From Clostridium pasteurianum BC1 (GTDB lineage Bacteria; Bacillota; Clostridia; Clostridiales; Clostridiaceae), in assembly GCF_000389635.1 (NCBI RefSeq), contig NC_021182.1, forward strand, positions 1,178,001 through 1,242,000: 64,000 nucleotides of DNA. The letters run 5' to 3'. Under the pieces are notes generated by a model. It saw only the letters and a program-made list of their open reading frames with translations, was not told the DNA's origin and ran no database searches. A program made the position numbers and the translations under genes. This document shows positions 8,968-16,733 of the stretch, piece by piece; the stretch's first letter is position 1, and each line of letters begins with the position of its first letter.

Positions 8968-9888
8968 ATGAAGAAAATTAATATTGGGAATGGGAAAATT
9001 ACTAATGCTTCTGAAATCTCTCTAGGATGTATGAGACTTACTGAACTTAGTGTCAGTGAAGCATCTAATCTTATTAATACTGCTTTAGAAGAGGGGATTA
9101 ACTTCTTTGATCATGCTGATAAATATAGTAATGGTAAATGTGAAGAGCTATTTGCAGAAGCAGTTGATATGAAGCCTAGTGTAAGAGAAAAATTTATAAT
9201 CCAGTCAAAGTGTGGTATTAGATCAGGATTTTTTGATTTTTCAAAAGAACATATATTAAATGCAGTTGATGGCAGTTTAAAGAGATTAAAAACTGACTAT
9301 TTAGATGTTTTGTTATTACACCGTCCTGACGCCCTTGTAGAACCAGAAGAAGTTGCTGAAGCTTTTGATATACTACATAGCAGCGGCAAAGTTAAATATT
9401 TTGGTGTTAGTAATCAAAATCCTTATCAAATTGAATTGCTTAATAAGTATTTAAATCAGAAAATTATTATTAATCAGCTGCAGTTAAGTATTATGCACAC
9501 TGGAATGATTGATGCTGGAATCAATGTAAACATGAAAATTGACTCATCAAATGATCGTGATGGAAGTATTTTGGACTATTGTCGTTTAAATAATATAACA
9601 ATCCAACCATGGTCTCCTTTTCAATATGGATTTTTTGAGGGAGTATTCTTAGATAATGATAAATTTCCAGAATTAAATAAGACCATAAATGCAATAGCAG
9701 AAAAGAAAGATGTTCCAAATACAGCTATTGCTATTGCATGGCTTCTAAGACATCCTGCTAAAATGCAGCCAATAGTTGGTACAATGAATGTTAAACGTTT
9801 GAAAGATATTGCTAAAGCATCTAACGTAGAACTTTCAAGACCGGAATGGTATGAAATATATAGAGCAGCAGGAAATAAATTGCCATAA
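8968..9888 (+). CDS. Aldo/keto reductase (YdhF/YcsN-like)
   Basis: 306 residues from ATG 8968, preceded by AGAGG at 8956-8959; the in-frame GTG 8959 overlaps that site. TIM-barrel aldo/keto reductase with the tetrad visible: Asp and Tyr in FFDHADKYSNG, Lys in IIQSKCGI, His in LLLHRPDALVEPEE. KVKYFGVSNQNP and PIVGTMNVKRL belong to the NADPH-binding half. It would reduce aldehydes or ketones in the cytoplasm. It stands alone between its own leader and a strong terminator. Confidence 0.93.
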   Translation: MKKINIGNGKITNASEISLGCMRLTELSVSEASNLINTALEEGINFFDHADKYSNGKCEELFAEAVDMKPSVREKFIIQSKCGIRSGFFDFSKEHILNAVDGSLKRLKTDYLDVLLLHRPDALVEPEEVAEAFDILHSSGKVKYFGVSNQNPYQIELLNKYLNQKIIINQLQLSIMHTGMIDAGINVNMKIDSSNDRDGSILDYCRLNNITIQPWSPFQYGFFEGVFLDNDKFPELNKTINAIAEKKDVPNTAIAIAWLLRHPAKMQPIVGTMNVKRLKDIAKASNVELSRPEWYEIYRAAGNKLP

Positions 9889-9965
9889 TATATTTCAGTT
9901 AGCAGATTGAATATTATATCGTGCCTAAAAATTTGTTTTTATGTTATAGAAATTAAATATGTATA

Positions 9966-10010
9966 AAAATATCGTGGAATCCATATTTGGATACTACGAT
10001 ATTTTTTTCT
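9966..10010 (+). terminator. Rho-independent terminator of the aldo/keto reductase gene
   Basis: ATATCGT plus inner ATCC (9969-9982) pairs with GGAT and ACGATAT (9989-10002), then TTTTTT. This is a strong hairpin. Confidence 0.85.
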
Positions 10011-10324
10011 TTAAGGGAGACAGTATTCAGCAAATCACTAACGTGACCAAACTCTCTATTAAAGTAATTTGAATAAAACTCCTAATGATTATAATTACAA
10101 TACATTATGTAGACATATTTGCATTAATTTGTAATTACTAGTTGATAGTTAATAAGCTGTATTATAATATTAATGTATAAGTTAAGAGGCTAGTGTGCTT
10201 TATTGATGGAAATAAGTATTCTTTTATAACTGATACTGTTTTTTTTAAAGCATCACAGAGCTAAAAAATAAAGTACAATATAAAAGATAAATAATATACT
10301 TTAAGCTGAGGGGGCATTAGATTT
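10011..10324 (+). other. Leader of the following gene; no other gene seen
   Basis: AT-rich. A possible -10 TATAAT lies at 10163-10168 with TTGATA at 10142-10147 (15-nt spacing, short). Downstream, TGTGCTTT and AAAGCATCAC could pair across 10195-10257. No ORF of note. Confidence 0.35.
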
Positions 10325-11068
10325 ATGTTAAAAGGTGTCCAGTTGGAAGAGCTGAAAATGGAACATTATAATGATTCTAGAACATCATATAATTTTCAGA
10401 GAGCATCATTCTTTAAATACATTGAAAAATCAGATTGCAGAGAAATACTTATGACAAATAATTTGCTGCAGGTTTTAACTGGCATAGTATATCACAATGG
10501 TATTGAAAATATGCCAATAACTTTATATTTCCAAGAGGAAATGAATTTTACAGAGTTTGTAAATATACCAACAATTAGATTGTTTCCAAGTATTTTCAAA
10601 AACATCAGGACTTTTATATTTAATAAAAAAATAGTTGGCATATGGGCAAGCACATTACTGGAAGAAGCGAAATTAGCATATGAACAATTATATAGGGAAG
10701 ATAAAATAGATAATAGTATTAAAGCTATATTTAGAATTAATACTATATTGCCTACTTTAAATCGGAAACCATCAACTGCGTTTGAGATAATATCAGATGA
10801 ACGTTTGGATAAAATAGAGGATTTTATAAATGATAAACTTGTTATGTATTTATTGTGGGAATGTGATAGAAATAATGGGTGCTTTGGAGTACCATTGTCG
10901 GGCTGGAAGTTAGAAGAGATAGAAAGGTCTTTAGATTTTTTAAAATTAAAGAAGTTCTTTAATAGAGTGTTTGTAATTGGTTGTGGAGAAATATGGCGTT
11001 CAACACATTTAATTGTTAAGGATCCTAAAACTGAGGATATTAATAGACTTTCTATTGTTTTGGACTAG
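10325..11068 (+). CDS. Uncharacterised 247-residue protein
   Basis: ATG 10325 is preceded by GAGGGG at 10308-10314, so it is a real translated gene. I do not recognise the family. It is mixed alpha/beta, without signal peptide or membrane segment. Visible landmarks are a low-complexity-free N-terminus, a central basic stretch (FKNIRTFIFNKK), WECDRNNGCFGVPLSGWKLEE near residue 180 and RVFVIGCGEIWRSTHLIV near residue 220. Cysteines are few. It is preceded by a leader of about 300 nt and followed by 100 nt containing a repeat fragment. Cytoplasmic, function unknown. Confidence 0.75.
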   Translation: MLKGVQLEELKMEHYNDSRTSYNFQRASFFKYIEKSDCREILMTNNLLQVLTGIVYHNGIENMPITLYFQEEMNFTEFVNIPTIRLFPSIFKNIRTFIFNKKIVGIWASTLLEEAKLAYEQLYREDKIDNSIKAIFRINTILPTLNRKPSTAFEIISDERLDKIEDFINDKLVMYLLWECDRNNGCFGVPLSGWKLEEIERSLDFLKLKKFFNRVFVIGCGEIWRSTHLIVKDPKTEDINRLSIVLD

Positions 11069-11133
11069 CAAAATACTATTTTTACTATGAAGCATATTTT
11101 ATTGTTAAAAAAGTTATAAGTTGATTTAAGACA

Positions 11134-11157
11134 GTGTAAAATAACTAGTCAGTATAC
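11134..11157 (-). repeat. Fragment of the MITE-like element end
   Basis: GTAAAATAACTAGTCAGTAT on the plus strand matches the reverse complement of the right end at 3108-3135 (GTAAATAAATAACTAGTCAG) with small gaps. It appears to be a decayed end without the terminal GGCAT. Confidence 0.45.
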
Positions 11158-11274
11158 CATCTTATTTTGCATCATAACACCTTAACAGAATATTTACTAG
11201 AAACTGTTAATTGCTTCTTTGTATGCTTCAAAATATATGTTCTATCTTTAAGTTATGGAAAGGAAAATAAAGAA

Positions 11275-11640
11275 ATGAATTTGGAAATGAGATTAAATTC
11301 ACTATATATCTGTGTAAAAGATATGAAAAGGGCAATAGATTTTTATGAAAAGATTTTGGACAAGCAAATTTATATAAAGGATGAAGTTTTCAGTATATTT
11401 CAGCTGGAGAATTTTAGATTTTGCTTATTTAATAATGAAAAAGCAGAAGAAAAAGTAACTTGGGGGGATAACTGTCTGCCCAGCTTTCAGGTAAATGATA
11501 TGGATATGCTAATTAAAAAAATAGAAGAATTAGAAGCTGAAATAGTTTTTCCACTAACTCAAATTAATGATAATTTGGTTTTAGAATTTAAAGACAGTGA
11601 AGGAAATGATATTGAAGTATATTCAAAAGTGACAAATTAA
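11275..11640 (+). CDS. VOC (glyoxalase/bleomycin-resistance fold) family protein
   Basis: 121 residues from ATG 11275 with AAGGA at 11260-11264. The frame is open further upstream, but that part has no ribosome site and an unlikely composition. Two beta-alpha-beta-beta-beta modules: SLYICVKDMKRAIDFYEKIL at the start is the typical VOC N-terminus, and LEFKDSEGNDIEVYSK the typical end with a metal-ligand Glu. Probably a metal-dependent lyase or dioxygenase or a binding protein; substrate unknown. Confidence 0.85.
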   Translation: MNLEMRLNSLYICVKDMKRAIDFYEKILDKQIYIKDEVFSIFQLENFRFCLFNNEKAEEKVTWGDNCLPSFQVNDMDMLIKKIEELEAEIVFPLTQINDNLVLEFKDSEGNDIEVYSKVTN

Positions 11641-11724
11641 TTATAATTTTTTCTCAATCTTTGTATTGACTGTTTAAATGGTAGATTAAAAAATAGTTTA
11701 TTTTAAAAATTTTAATAGAAACAA

Positions 11725-11753
11725 TTGACAAATACAAACGTTTACATTATAAT
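11725..11753 (+). promoter_or_regulatory. Consensus sigma-A promoter without a downstream ORF
   Basis: TTGACA (11725-11730), exactly 17 nt, TATAAT (11748-11753): a perfect match to both hexamers. No gene follows before the terminator at 12177-12226. Confidence 0.75.
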
Positions 11754-11759
11754 AAAATC

Positions 11760-12230
11760 AAGAAGAAGATACAGAACTTCTTCTAAACAACCCTAACTCA
11801 TTAAAAGCTTACAAAATAGTTTTTAGGTTAATAAAATTTAGATGTAAGTTTGTAGGATGGTAGTAAATTAAGCAAACAACAAATAGTGTATTATAGAAAA
11901 TATAGTAGCTGACTAGATACACTGGAGGCTAGGTTTTATTTGAACAGAAAATTTAGTAACTTTTATCTTAAAATTATGTTCATAAGTTTTAAAAAATTAT
12001 AAATGTAGATTTTAAGAAATGTTAATTGTGGATTCAATAATAGACGTTCAATAAAATCTCGGAGAAAATTTTTAAGATTGAATTTGAAAATGCAGCAATC
12101 AGCATAAAATAACTAAAAAAGGGTGATAAATATTCAAATAACAGAGGATAGTTTAAATGAGTTAAGTGTTGTTTAACTGCCAATTAGTTTATATATTATA
12201 TATAGCTAATTGGCAGTTCTATTTTTTGTA
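11760..12230 (+). ncRNA. Candidate non-coding transcript or decayed transcription unit
   Basis: The interval from the perfect promoter at 11725-11753 to the strong terminator ending at 12226 has no ORF beyond a 17-codon frame (GTG 12123 to TAA 12174-12176) behind AAAAAAGG. Near the 5' end AGAAGAAG and CTTCTTCT (11762-11788) form a hairpin. No known RNA family is recognised: I looked for T-box, 6S, SAM and purine motifs and found none. It may be an uncharacterised sRNA or the remains of a gene. Confidence 0.35.
12177..12226 (+). terminator. Strong Rho-independent terminator
   Basis: CTGCCAATTAG (12177-12187) pairs perfectly with CTAATTGGCAG (12206-12216), then TTCTATTTTTT. Confidence 0.85.
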
Positions 12231-12238
12231 AATAGAAT

Positions 12239-12373
12239 TTTATCCGATGACTACCCACTCTAATACTCCCACCTTCTTCAAAGTGGGAGTAAAGAGTGGC
12301 TACGTCCCTGGATAACGACTTCTAACCATCAAATGGAATAAAAACTCCACCTGATGCCAAGAATTCTGTTTAT
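12239..12373 (+). repeat. TTTAT-bounded structured repeat, unit 1
   Basis: Begins TTTATCCGATGACT and ends with TTTAT shared with unit 2. It holds hairpin A (CCACTC, ACTCCCAC with GTGGGAGT, AGAGTGG, about 12254-12299), a linker TACGTCCCTGGATAACGA, and hairpin B (ATCA, TGGA with TCCA, TGAT). It matches the element at 38719-38855 in order and linker, with compensatory changes in both hairpins. Confidence 0.75.
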
Positions 12374-12504
12374 CCGATGACTAGAAAATCTAGCACTCCA
12401 ATCTTTCTTTAAATTGAAAGTAAAGTTCAATATTTCTTTAGATAGCAATTTCAATTAAGTCATAAATATCTCTAAGCATCATAGATACCAAGAATTACGT
12501 TTAT
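12369..12504 (+). repeat. TTTAT-bounded structured repeat, unit 2 (diverged, in tandem)
   Basis: Starts TTTATCCGATGACTAG and ends ACCAAGAATTACGTTTAT; period 131 nt, same boundaries as unit 1. The interior is more diverged (GATAGCAATTTC where unit 1 has GATAACGACTTC) and the hairpins are weaker, so this looks like an older copy. Confidence 0.6.
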
Positions 12505-12568
12505 AATGCAATATTATTAGATTATCAAAAAATATATAAAAAATTTACTGAATATTTAAAAAAATATA

Positions 12569-12633
12569 TTGTATTTTCATATATGATATAATATAATAAA
12601 CATACAACTTGATTAACGGTCAAGGTTGTATGT
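12569..12633 (+). promoter_or_regulatory. Promoter and 5' hairpin of the aldolase operon
   Basis: TTGTAT (12569-12574), 17 nt, TATAAT (12592-12597). The transcript would begin with ACATACAAC-TTGA (12600-12612) pairing with TCAA-G-GTTGTATGT (12620-12633), a 5'-terminal stem-loop. The remaining leader to 12825 is AT-rich with no ORF. Confidence 0.5.
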
Positions 12634-12825
12634 TGGATTTTGTATATTAAAATAAGAAATATACTTATGATAAATATCTATTTCAGCTTTTAGACAAAAA
12701 TTAAATGAGATAAATAGTTTATAGATTATTTGTTCAATTTAATGATGATAGAGACAAAAAAATGGGATTATCAATAAATTATAGATTTAAAGGGTATTAA
12801 AATAATTAGATAAGAGGTGATTTTA

Positions 12826-13872
12826 ATGAAAAATGTAAATATATTGGATTGTACACTGAGGGATGGAGGATATATAAATAATTGGTCCTTCTCCGATGAT
12901 ACTGCTTCAAACCTTATTGATTCTTTAATAGAATCTAAAGTTGAATTCATAGAGCTTGGATATATAAGCAAAAAAAGTGATAGATGTGGAGATAGTACTA
13001 TGTTTAATAGCATAGAATGTATTGAAAACATACTAACTAATAATAATGCTAAATATCTTGTTATGATGAATTTAGGAGATTTTGATGTAGATAATATGGA
13101 CTATAACGATAATATCTTTGGTATAAGGCTTGCTTTTCGTAAGGAAGAGTGGAGAGAAGCTTTTCAGCAGGCCGAAAAAATAATAGAAAAGGGCTTTAAA
13201 GTTTTTATTCAGCCTATGGTGACTTTATCTTATACTGAAGAGGAACTGTTAGAAGTTATAAATGAATTCAATAAATTAGATATATATGCTTTCTATATAG
13301 TAGATAGTTTTGGATCCATGCATGATAAGGATATTTTAAGATTAGCTTCCTTAGTTGATAATAATTTAAAAGCTAGTGTTAGATTAGGCTTACATGCACA
13401 CAATAATCTTCAACTTGCCTTTTCAAATGCCATAACTTTACTGCAGTCAGTTAGTGACAGACAATTAATAATTGATTCATCAGTTTTAGGAATGGGAAGG
13501 GGAGCAGGAAACTTAAATACAGAGTTATTTGTAGATTATTTAGTAAGAAATTTTGATAAAGATTATAAAATACAACCTTTATTAGATATAATAGATAATT
13601 CTTTAAATAAGATTCATAGAGAAAATTACTGGGGATATTCACCTGCTCACTATATATCTGCAATTTATAATTGTCATCCAAATTATTCAACTTACTTAGC
13701 TGGCAAATCAAATCTTACGGCAAAGGATACAGAAAATATAATTAAAAATATAGTTGATGAAAAGAAAAATAAATTTGATAAAACTTATATAGAAGATTTA
13801 TATACCCAGTATATTTCAAAAAAGTGTATGGATTATGATTGTGAATTGTTAACTAGAGCGGCTCAGATATAA
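12826..13872 (+). CDS. DRE-TIM metallolyase (HMGL-like aldolase)
   Basis: 348 residues from ATG 12826 with GAGG at 12814-12817. The DRE-TIM motif is LDCTLRDGGY (residues 6-15), the metal-ligand histidines are in GLHAHNNLQLA (about residue 190), and DSSVLGMGRGAGN is the family's C-terminal barrel motif. Related enzymes are 4-hydroxy-2-oxovalerate aldolase and the 'aldolase catalytic domain' proteins of capsule and nonulosonate loci. No DmpG partner dehydrogenase is present. The next gene, 78 nt later, is a HAD phosphatase, so the pair may make and dephosphorylate a deoxy-sugar acid; that is inference. Confidence 0.88.
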   Translation: MKNVNILDCTLRDGGYINNWSFSDDTASNLIDSLIESKVEFIELGYISKKSDRCGDSTMFNSIECIENILTNNNAKYLVMMNLGDFDVDNMDYNDNIFGIRLAFRKEEWREAFQQAEKIIEKGFKVFIQPMVTLSYTEEELLEVINEFNKLDIYAFYIVDSFGSMHDKDILRLASLVDNNLKASVRLGLHAHNNLQLAFSNAITLLQSVSDRQLIIDSSVLGMGRGAGNLNTELFVDYLVRNFDKDYKIQPLLDIIDNSLNKIHRENYWGYSPAHYISAIYNCHPNYSTYLAGKSNLTAKDTENIIKNIVDEKKNKFDKTYIEDLYTQYISKKCMDYDCELLTRAAQI

Positions 13873-13950
13873 AAAAATTTAAAAGATAACTCTATGGTAA
13901 AATAGTATTTACTGAAGATTATATAATATTTTAATAAGGGGATGACTAAT

Positions 13951-14592
13951 ATGGTTGACTTTAATAAATATGATGTAATTATATTTGATTTCGATGGTGT
14001 CATAGTAGATTCTATGAAAGTAAGAGATAATGGATTTAGGGCTATTTTCTCTGACTTTAATACAGATGACGTAGAAAAACTGGTTAAATATAATCGAAAG
14101 AATGGTGGACTATCAAGATTTCATAAAATTAAATACTTTTATGAAGAAATATTAAAATCGAATATAGAGGATAGTTTAATAAAGAAATATGCAGAAGAAT
14201 TTACAGAAATAATGAAGAGTGAGTTAATTAAGTTAGACTATCTTATTAAAGATACTGTAGAATTTATTAAGAAAAATAAAGACATAAAAAAATTATATAT
14301 TGCCTCTGGTTCTGAGAATGAAGAATTAAATTATTTATGCAGGGAATTAGGTATAGACCATTGCTTTTCTGCAATTTATGGTTCACCTAGACATAAAAAT
14401 GATATAGTAAAAAGTATTATAGAAGATAATAAATATGATAATTCAAAGGTAATATTAATAGGAGATTCAATAAATGACTATGAAGCTGCTAAGGTAAATG
14501 GCATAGAATTTGCTGGTTATAATAATATTTCATTAAAAGATCTTACCAACAATTATGTAGATAAGTTTTCAATGCTGATGAAGTGTAGTTAG
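13951..14592 (+). CDS. HAD-superfamily hydrolase (phosphoglycolate-phosphatase/beta-PGM like)
   Basis: 213 residues from ATG 13951; AAGGGG at 13936-13941 gives correct spacing, whereas ATG 13942 would be too close. HAD motif I is FDFDGVIVDS (about residues 12-21), motif II IASGS (about residue 115), Lys in RHKNDIVKS, and motif III LIGDSINDYEAA. An alpha-helical cap lies between motifs I and II (subclass I). Cytoplasmic phosphatase or mutase; probably acts with the preceding aldolase. Confidence 0.9.
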   Translation: MVDFNKYDVIIFDFDGVIVDSMKVRDNGFRAIFSDFNTDDVEKLVKYNRKNGGLSRFHKIKYFYEEILKSNIEDSLIKKYAEEFTEIMKSELIKLDYLIKDTVEFIKKNKDIKKLYIASGSENEELNYLCRELGIDHCFSAIYGSPRHKNDIVKSIIEDNKYDNSKVILIGDSINDYEAAKVNGIEFAGYNNISLKDLTNNYVDKFSMLMKCS

Positions 14593-14660
14593 TACTTGGC
14601 TAATTGTATCAGCACACATAGTAGACTTAAGTTTAAAATTAAATATAAATACAGATTCTT

Positions 14661-14815
14661 AGAGCCTGTCTCGCAATGTATATCTATACATTGCGAGACA
14701 GGTTTTTTTAAATATTCTACTATTAAAAATAATCATTGAAATCTGATTTTTAATAAACGAATAAGGCTGCTCTCAAATTTAATTAATATTTATTACTTTT
14801 GAGACAACTTTTATT
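14661..14815 (+). repeat. Composite two-hairpin repeat, copy A (includes a perfect 18-bp terminator-like stem)
   Basis: CCTGTCTCGCAATGTATA (14665-14682) pairs with its complement at 14685-14702 and is followed by TTTTTTT, so it also works as the operon terminator. A second, looser pair GCTGCTCTCAAA ... TTTTGAGACAAC (14766-14806) follows. Copy B at 26018-26147 has the same order, including ATTCTACTATTAAAA between the hairpins. The GTCTCAAA ends resemble terminal repeats of IS1182-type elements; that link is inference. The rest of the gap to 15086 is AT-rich without genes. Confidence 0.65.
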
Positions 14816-15086
14816 TTTTGATGAAATTAGCTAGTAATTATTTGTTATTCATAAGTTTCTTTCCATCTATTAAATTCTTTTTACAAGATTACTACTAGCA
14901 CTTCTATATAATTCGTTTTAGTTTATTATAATGTCAATTTCCGAATTGTAGGTTATTAGTATACTTTAACTATTAGTATAAAAATAAATTACAGATCATG
15001 TAAAAAATAACAAAATAAAAATAGTAATACTTTTTTGGATTTTTGATAATAATAATTTTAGCATGATATTCAGGGAGTTGATAATA

Positions 15087-15293
15087 ATGACAGTAGGAGC
15101 TAGAGTAAAGCAAACATTGGCTGATTTAAAGGGAATTGAAAGTACACTTAGAACTTATTCTGTGCAGAGTAAAAATAAAGAGGAAGTCATAGCTTATAAA
15201 GAAGCTCTTAAAATTACAGAAGCAGTTACTAAGAATGTGGAACATAGATTAAAAAAGATAGAATTTGAAGAACCTCAATACAAAGGCAATTAA
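15087..15293 (+). CDS. DUF1657 small protein (first gene of spoVA-type operon)
   Basis: 68 residues from ATG 15087, with AGGGAG at 15072-15077. Starts MTVGARVKQTLADLKG and ends EEPQYKGN. It is alpha-helical, soluble, and clearly paralogous to the 68-residue protein at 18242-18448 (MTVG start, EEPQY end). DUF1657 proteins accompany DUF421 proteins and SpoVA genes in spore heat-resistance operons of Bacillus. A forespore role is inferred from the operon. I could not identify a convincing sigma-G promoter. Confidence 0.85.
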   Translation: MTVGARVKQTLADLKGIESTLRTYSVQSKNKEEVIAYKEALKITEAVTKNVEHRLKKIEFEEPQYKGN

Positions 15294-15380
15294 GGTATCT
15301 TAAAAAATATCAAGTTTAACAGTTAAAATTGACTGATTATTTATATAAAGATACAAGGTACCTGGGAAGGAAAAAAGGCT

Positions 15381-16241
15381 ATGCAAAATTGGATTATAGT
15401 ACTTTTAAGATCCGTAATTTTATTTTTCTTAACTTTAGTGATAGTTAGAATTATTGGTAAGGTAAATTTATTAAAGATAACACCTTTTAGATTTGTAAGT
15501 TATATTGTAATCGCTATTATTACAGCATTAATTTCATTAGGTATAGTACCCAATACTATTTTTGCACTTATGATATTAGCAGTTTGGATTGCATTTTCTG
15601 TAGCGCTGGATTATTTAGCAATAAAAAGTAATTGGATACATGATTTTATAAATGGCAGAGAGACCATATTAATAAAAGATGGAAAAGTTATGGAAGAAAA
15701 CCTGATGGAAGTGAGATATACAGGTGAAGAACTATTAAGAGAATTGAGATCAAAGAATGCCTTTAATCTGGCAGATGTGGAGTTCGCTGTAATGGAATCC
15801 ACTGGAGAAATAAATGTACTATTAAAGTCGGATAAGAAACCTGTTACTGCTCATGACTTACAAAGAGAGGTCGCACCTTTGTCTGAGCCGGAAACAGTAA
15901 TATTAGATGGAAATATTCTGGACGAAGCTTTAAAAAATAGAGGTTTGAATCGAGAATGGCTGGAAGTTCAATTATCAAATTTTGGTGTATCACTTGACAA
16001 TGTATTTATTGGTCAGGTGGATTCTTCAGGGGATTTGTTTATAGATGTATTTGATGATTCTATGCATATCACTCAGCCTCAGGTTAAACAGCTACTTTAC
16101 TCAAGTATGGCAAAGGTTCAGGCTGATTTATTTACCTTTTCCTTGGAGACAAAAGATTTAAGGGTTAGAAAAATGTATTCATATAATGCTGATAGGATAA
16201 AAAAAATTATGGATAAATTAGAACCATATTTATTACGTTAG
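15381..16241 (+). CDS. DUF421 (YetF-like) membrane protein
   Basis: 286 residues from ATG 15381, AAGG upstream. There are three transmembrane segments within residues 5-80 (around VILFFLTLVIVRIIG, YIVIAIITALISLG, ALMILAVWIAF) followed by two soluble DUF421/YetF-type modules; GRETILIKDGKV and ELLRELRSKN are typical. In the Bacillus spoVA2mob operon a DUF421-containing protein ('2Duf') is a main determinant of spore heat resistance and inner-membrane properties. Here it sits between DUF1657 and spoVAC, in line with that organisation. Confidence 0.9.
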   Translation: MQNWIIVLLRSVILFFLTLVIVRIIGKVNLLKITPFRFVSYIVIAIITALISLGIVPNTIFALMILAVWIAFSVALDYLAIKSNWIHDFINGRETILIKDGKVMEENLMEVRYTGEELLRELRSKNAFNLADVEFAVMESTGEINVLLKSDKKPVTAHDLQREVAPLSEPETVILDGNILDEALKNRGLNREWLEVQLSNFGVSLDNVFIGQVDSSGDLFIDVFDDSMHITQPQVKQLLYSSMAKVQADLFTFSLETKDLRVRKMYSYNADRIKKIMDKLEPYLLR

Positions 16242-16253
16242 AAGGTGACAGTT

Positions 16254-16733
16254 ATGTCTAATATGAAAAAGAAAAAACTCACTCCTGTAGAACAGGAATA
16301 TCAGGATTTTGCTTCTGATAGAGAACCTAAGCGGCCAGTCATAAAAAATTGTATCAGGGCTTTTTTAGTGGGAGGTATCATATGCACTATAGGTCAAGGG
16401 TTACAGTGGTTTTTCATAACATATTTTAATTTTACAGAAAAGACAGCAGGAAATCCTACAGCTGCTATTTTAATAATAACTTCTGCACTGTTTACCGGTC
16501 TTGGAATTTATGATCATATTGCCCAGTGGGCTGGAGCAGGTACAGCCGTGCCTATTACTGGATTTGCAAATACCATTGCTTCCGCTGCTATTGAGCATAG
16601 AACGGAGGGCTACGTATTAGGTGTAGGCGGTAATATGTTCAAACTCTCTGGATCGGTAATTGCCTTTGGGGTTTTCTCTGCTTTTGTTGTTGCTATTGTA
16701 AAAATACTTATCATGTGGTTAGGTGGGATGTAA
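16254..16733 (+). CDS. spoVAC: Stage V sporulation protein AC
   Basis: 159 residues from ATG 16254 with GAAGG at 16241-16245. A basic N-terminus (KKKKLTPVEQEYQ) is followed by four hydrophobic segments; IKNCIRAFLVGGIICTIGQ and GAGTAVPITGFANTIASAAIEH are signature stretches. SpoVAC is a mechanosensitive inner-membrane component of the channel that loads dipicolinic acid into the forespore and releases it in germination. It is directly abutted by spoVAD (stop TAA then ATG). Confidence 0.95.
   Translation: MSNMKKKKLTPVEQEYQDFASDREPKRPVIKNCIRAFLVGGIICTIGQGLQWFFITYFNFTEKTAGNPTAAILIITSALFTGLGIYDHIAQWAGAGTAVPITGFANTIASAAIEHRTEGYVLGVGGNMFKLSGSVIAFGVFSAFVVAIVKILIMWLGGM

Noticed and set aside
11167-11274. 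N-terminal extension of the VOC protein
   Set aside because: Frame is open but there is no ribosome site upstream and the residues do not fit the fold; ATG 11275 has a good site.
12239-12504. CRISPR-like tandem repeat array
   Set aside because: Only two long diverged units that abut without spacers; no cas genes in the window.
15045-15068. CATGATA at 15062 as a sigma-G -10 box for the spoVA operon
   Set aside because: It lies too close to the ribosome site and no convincing -35 element is spaced correctly, although forespore control is expected.
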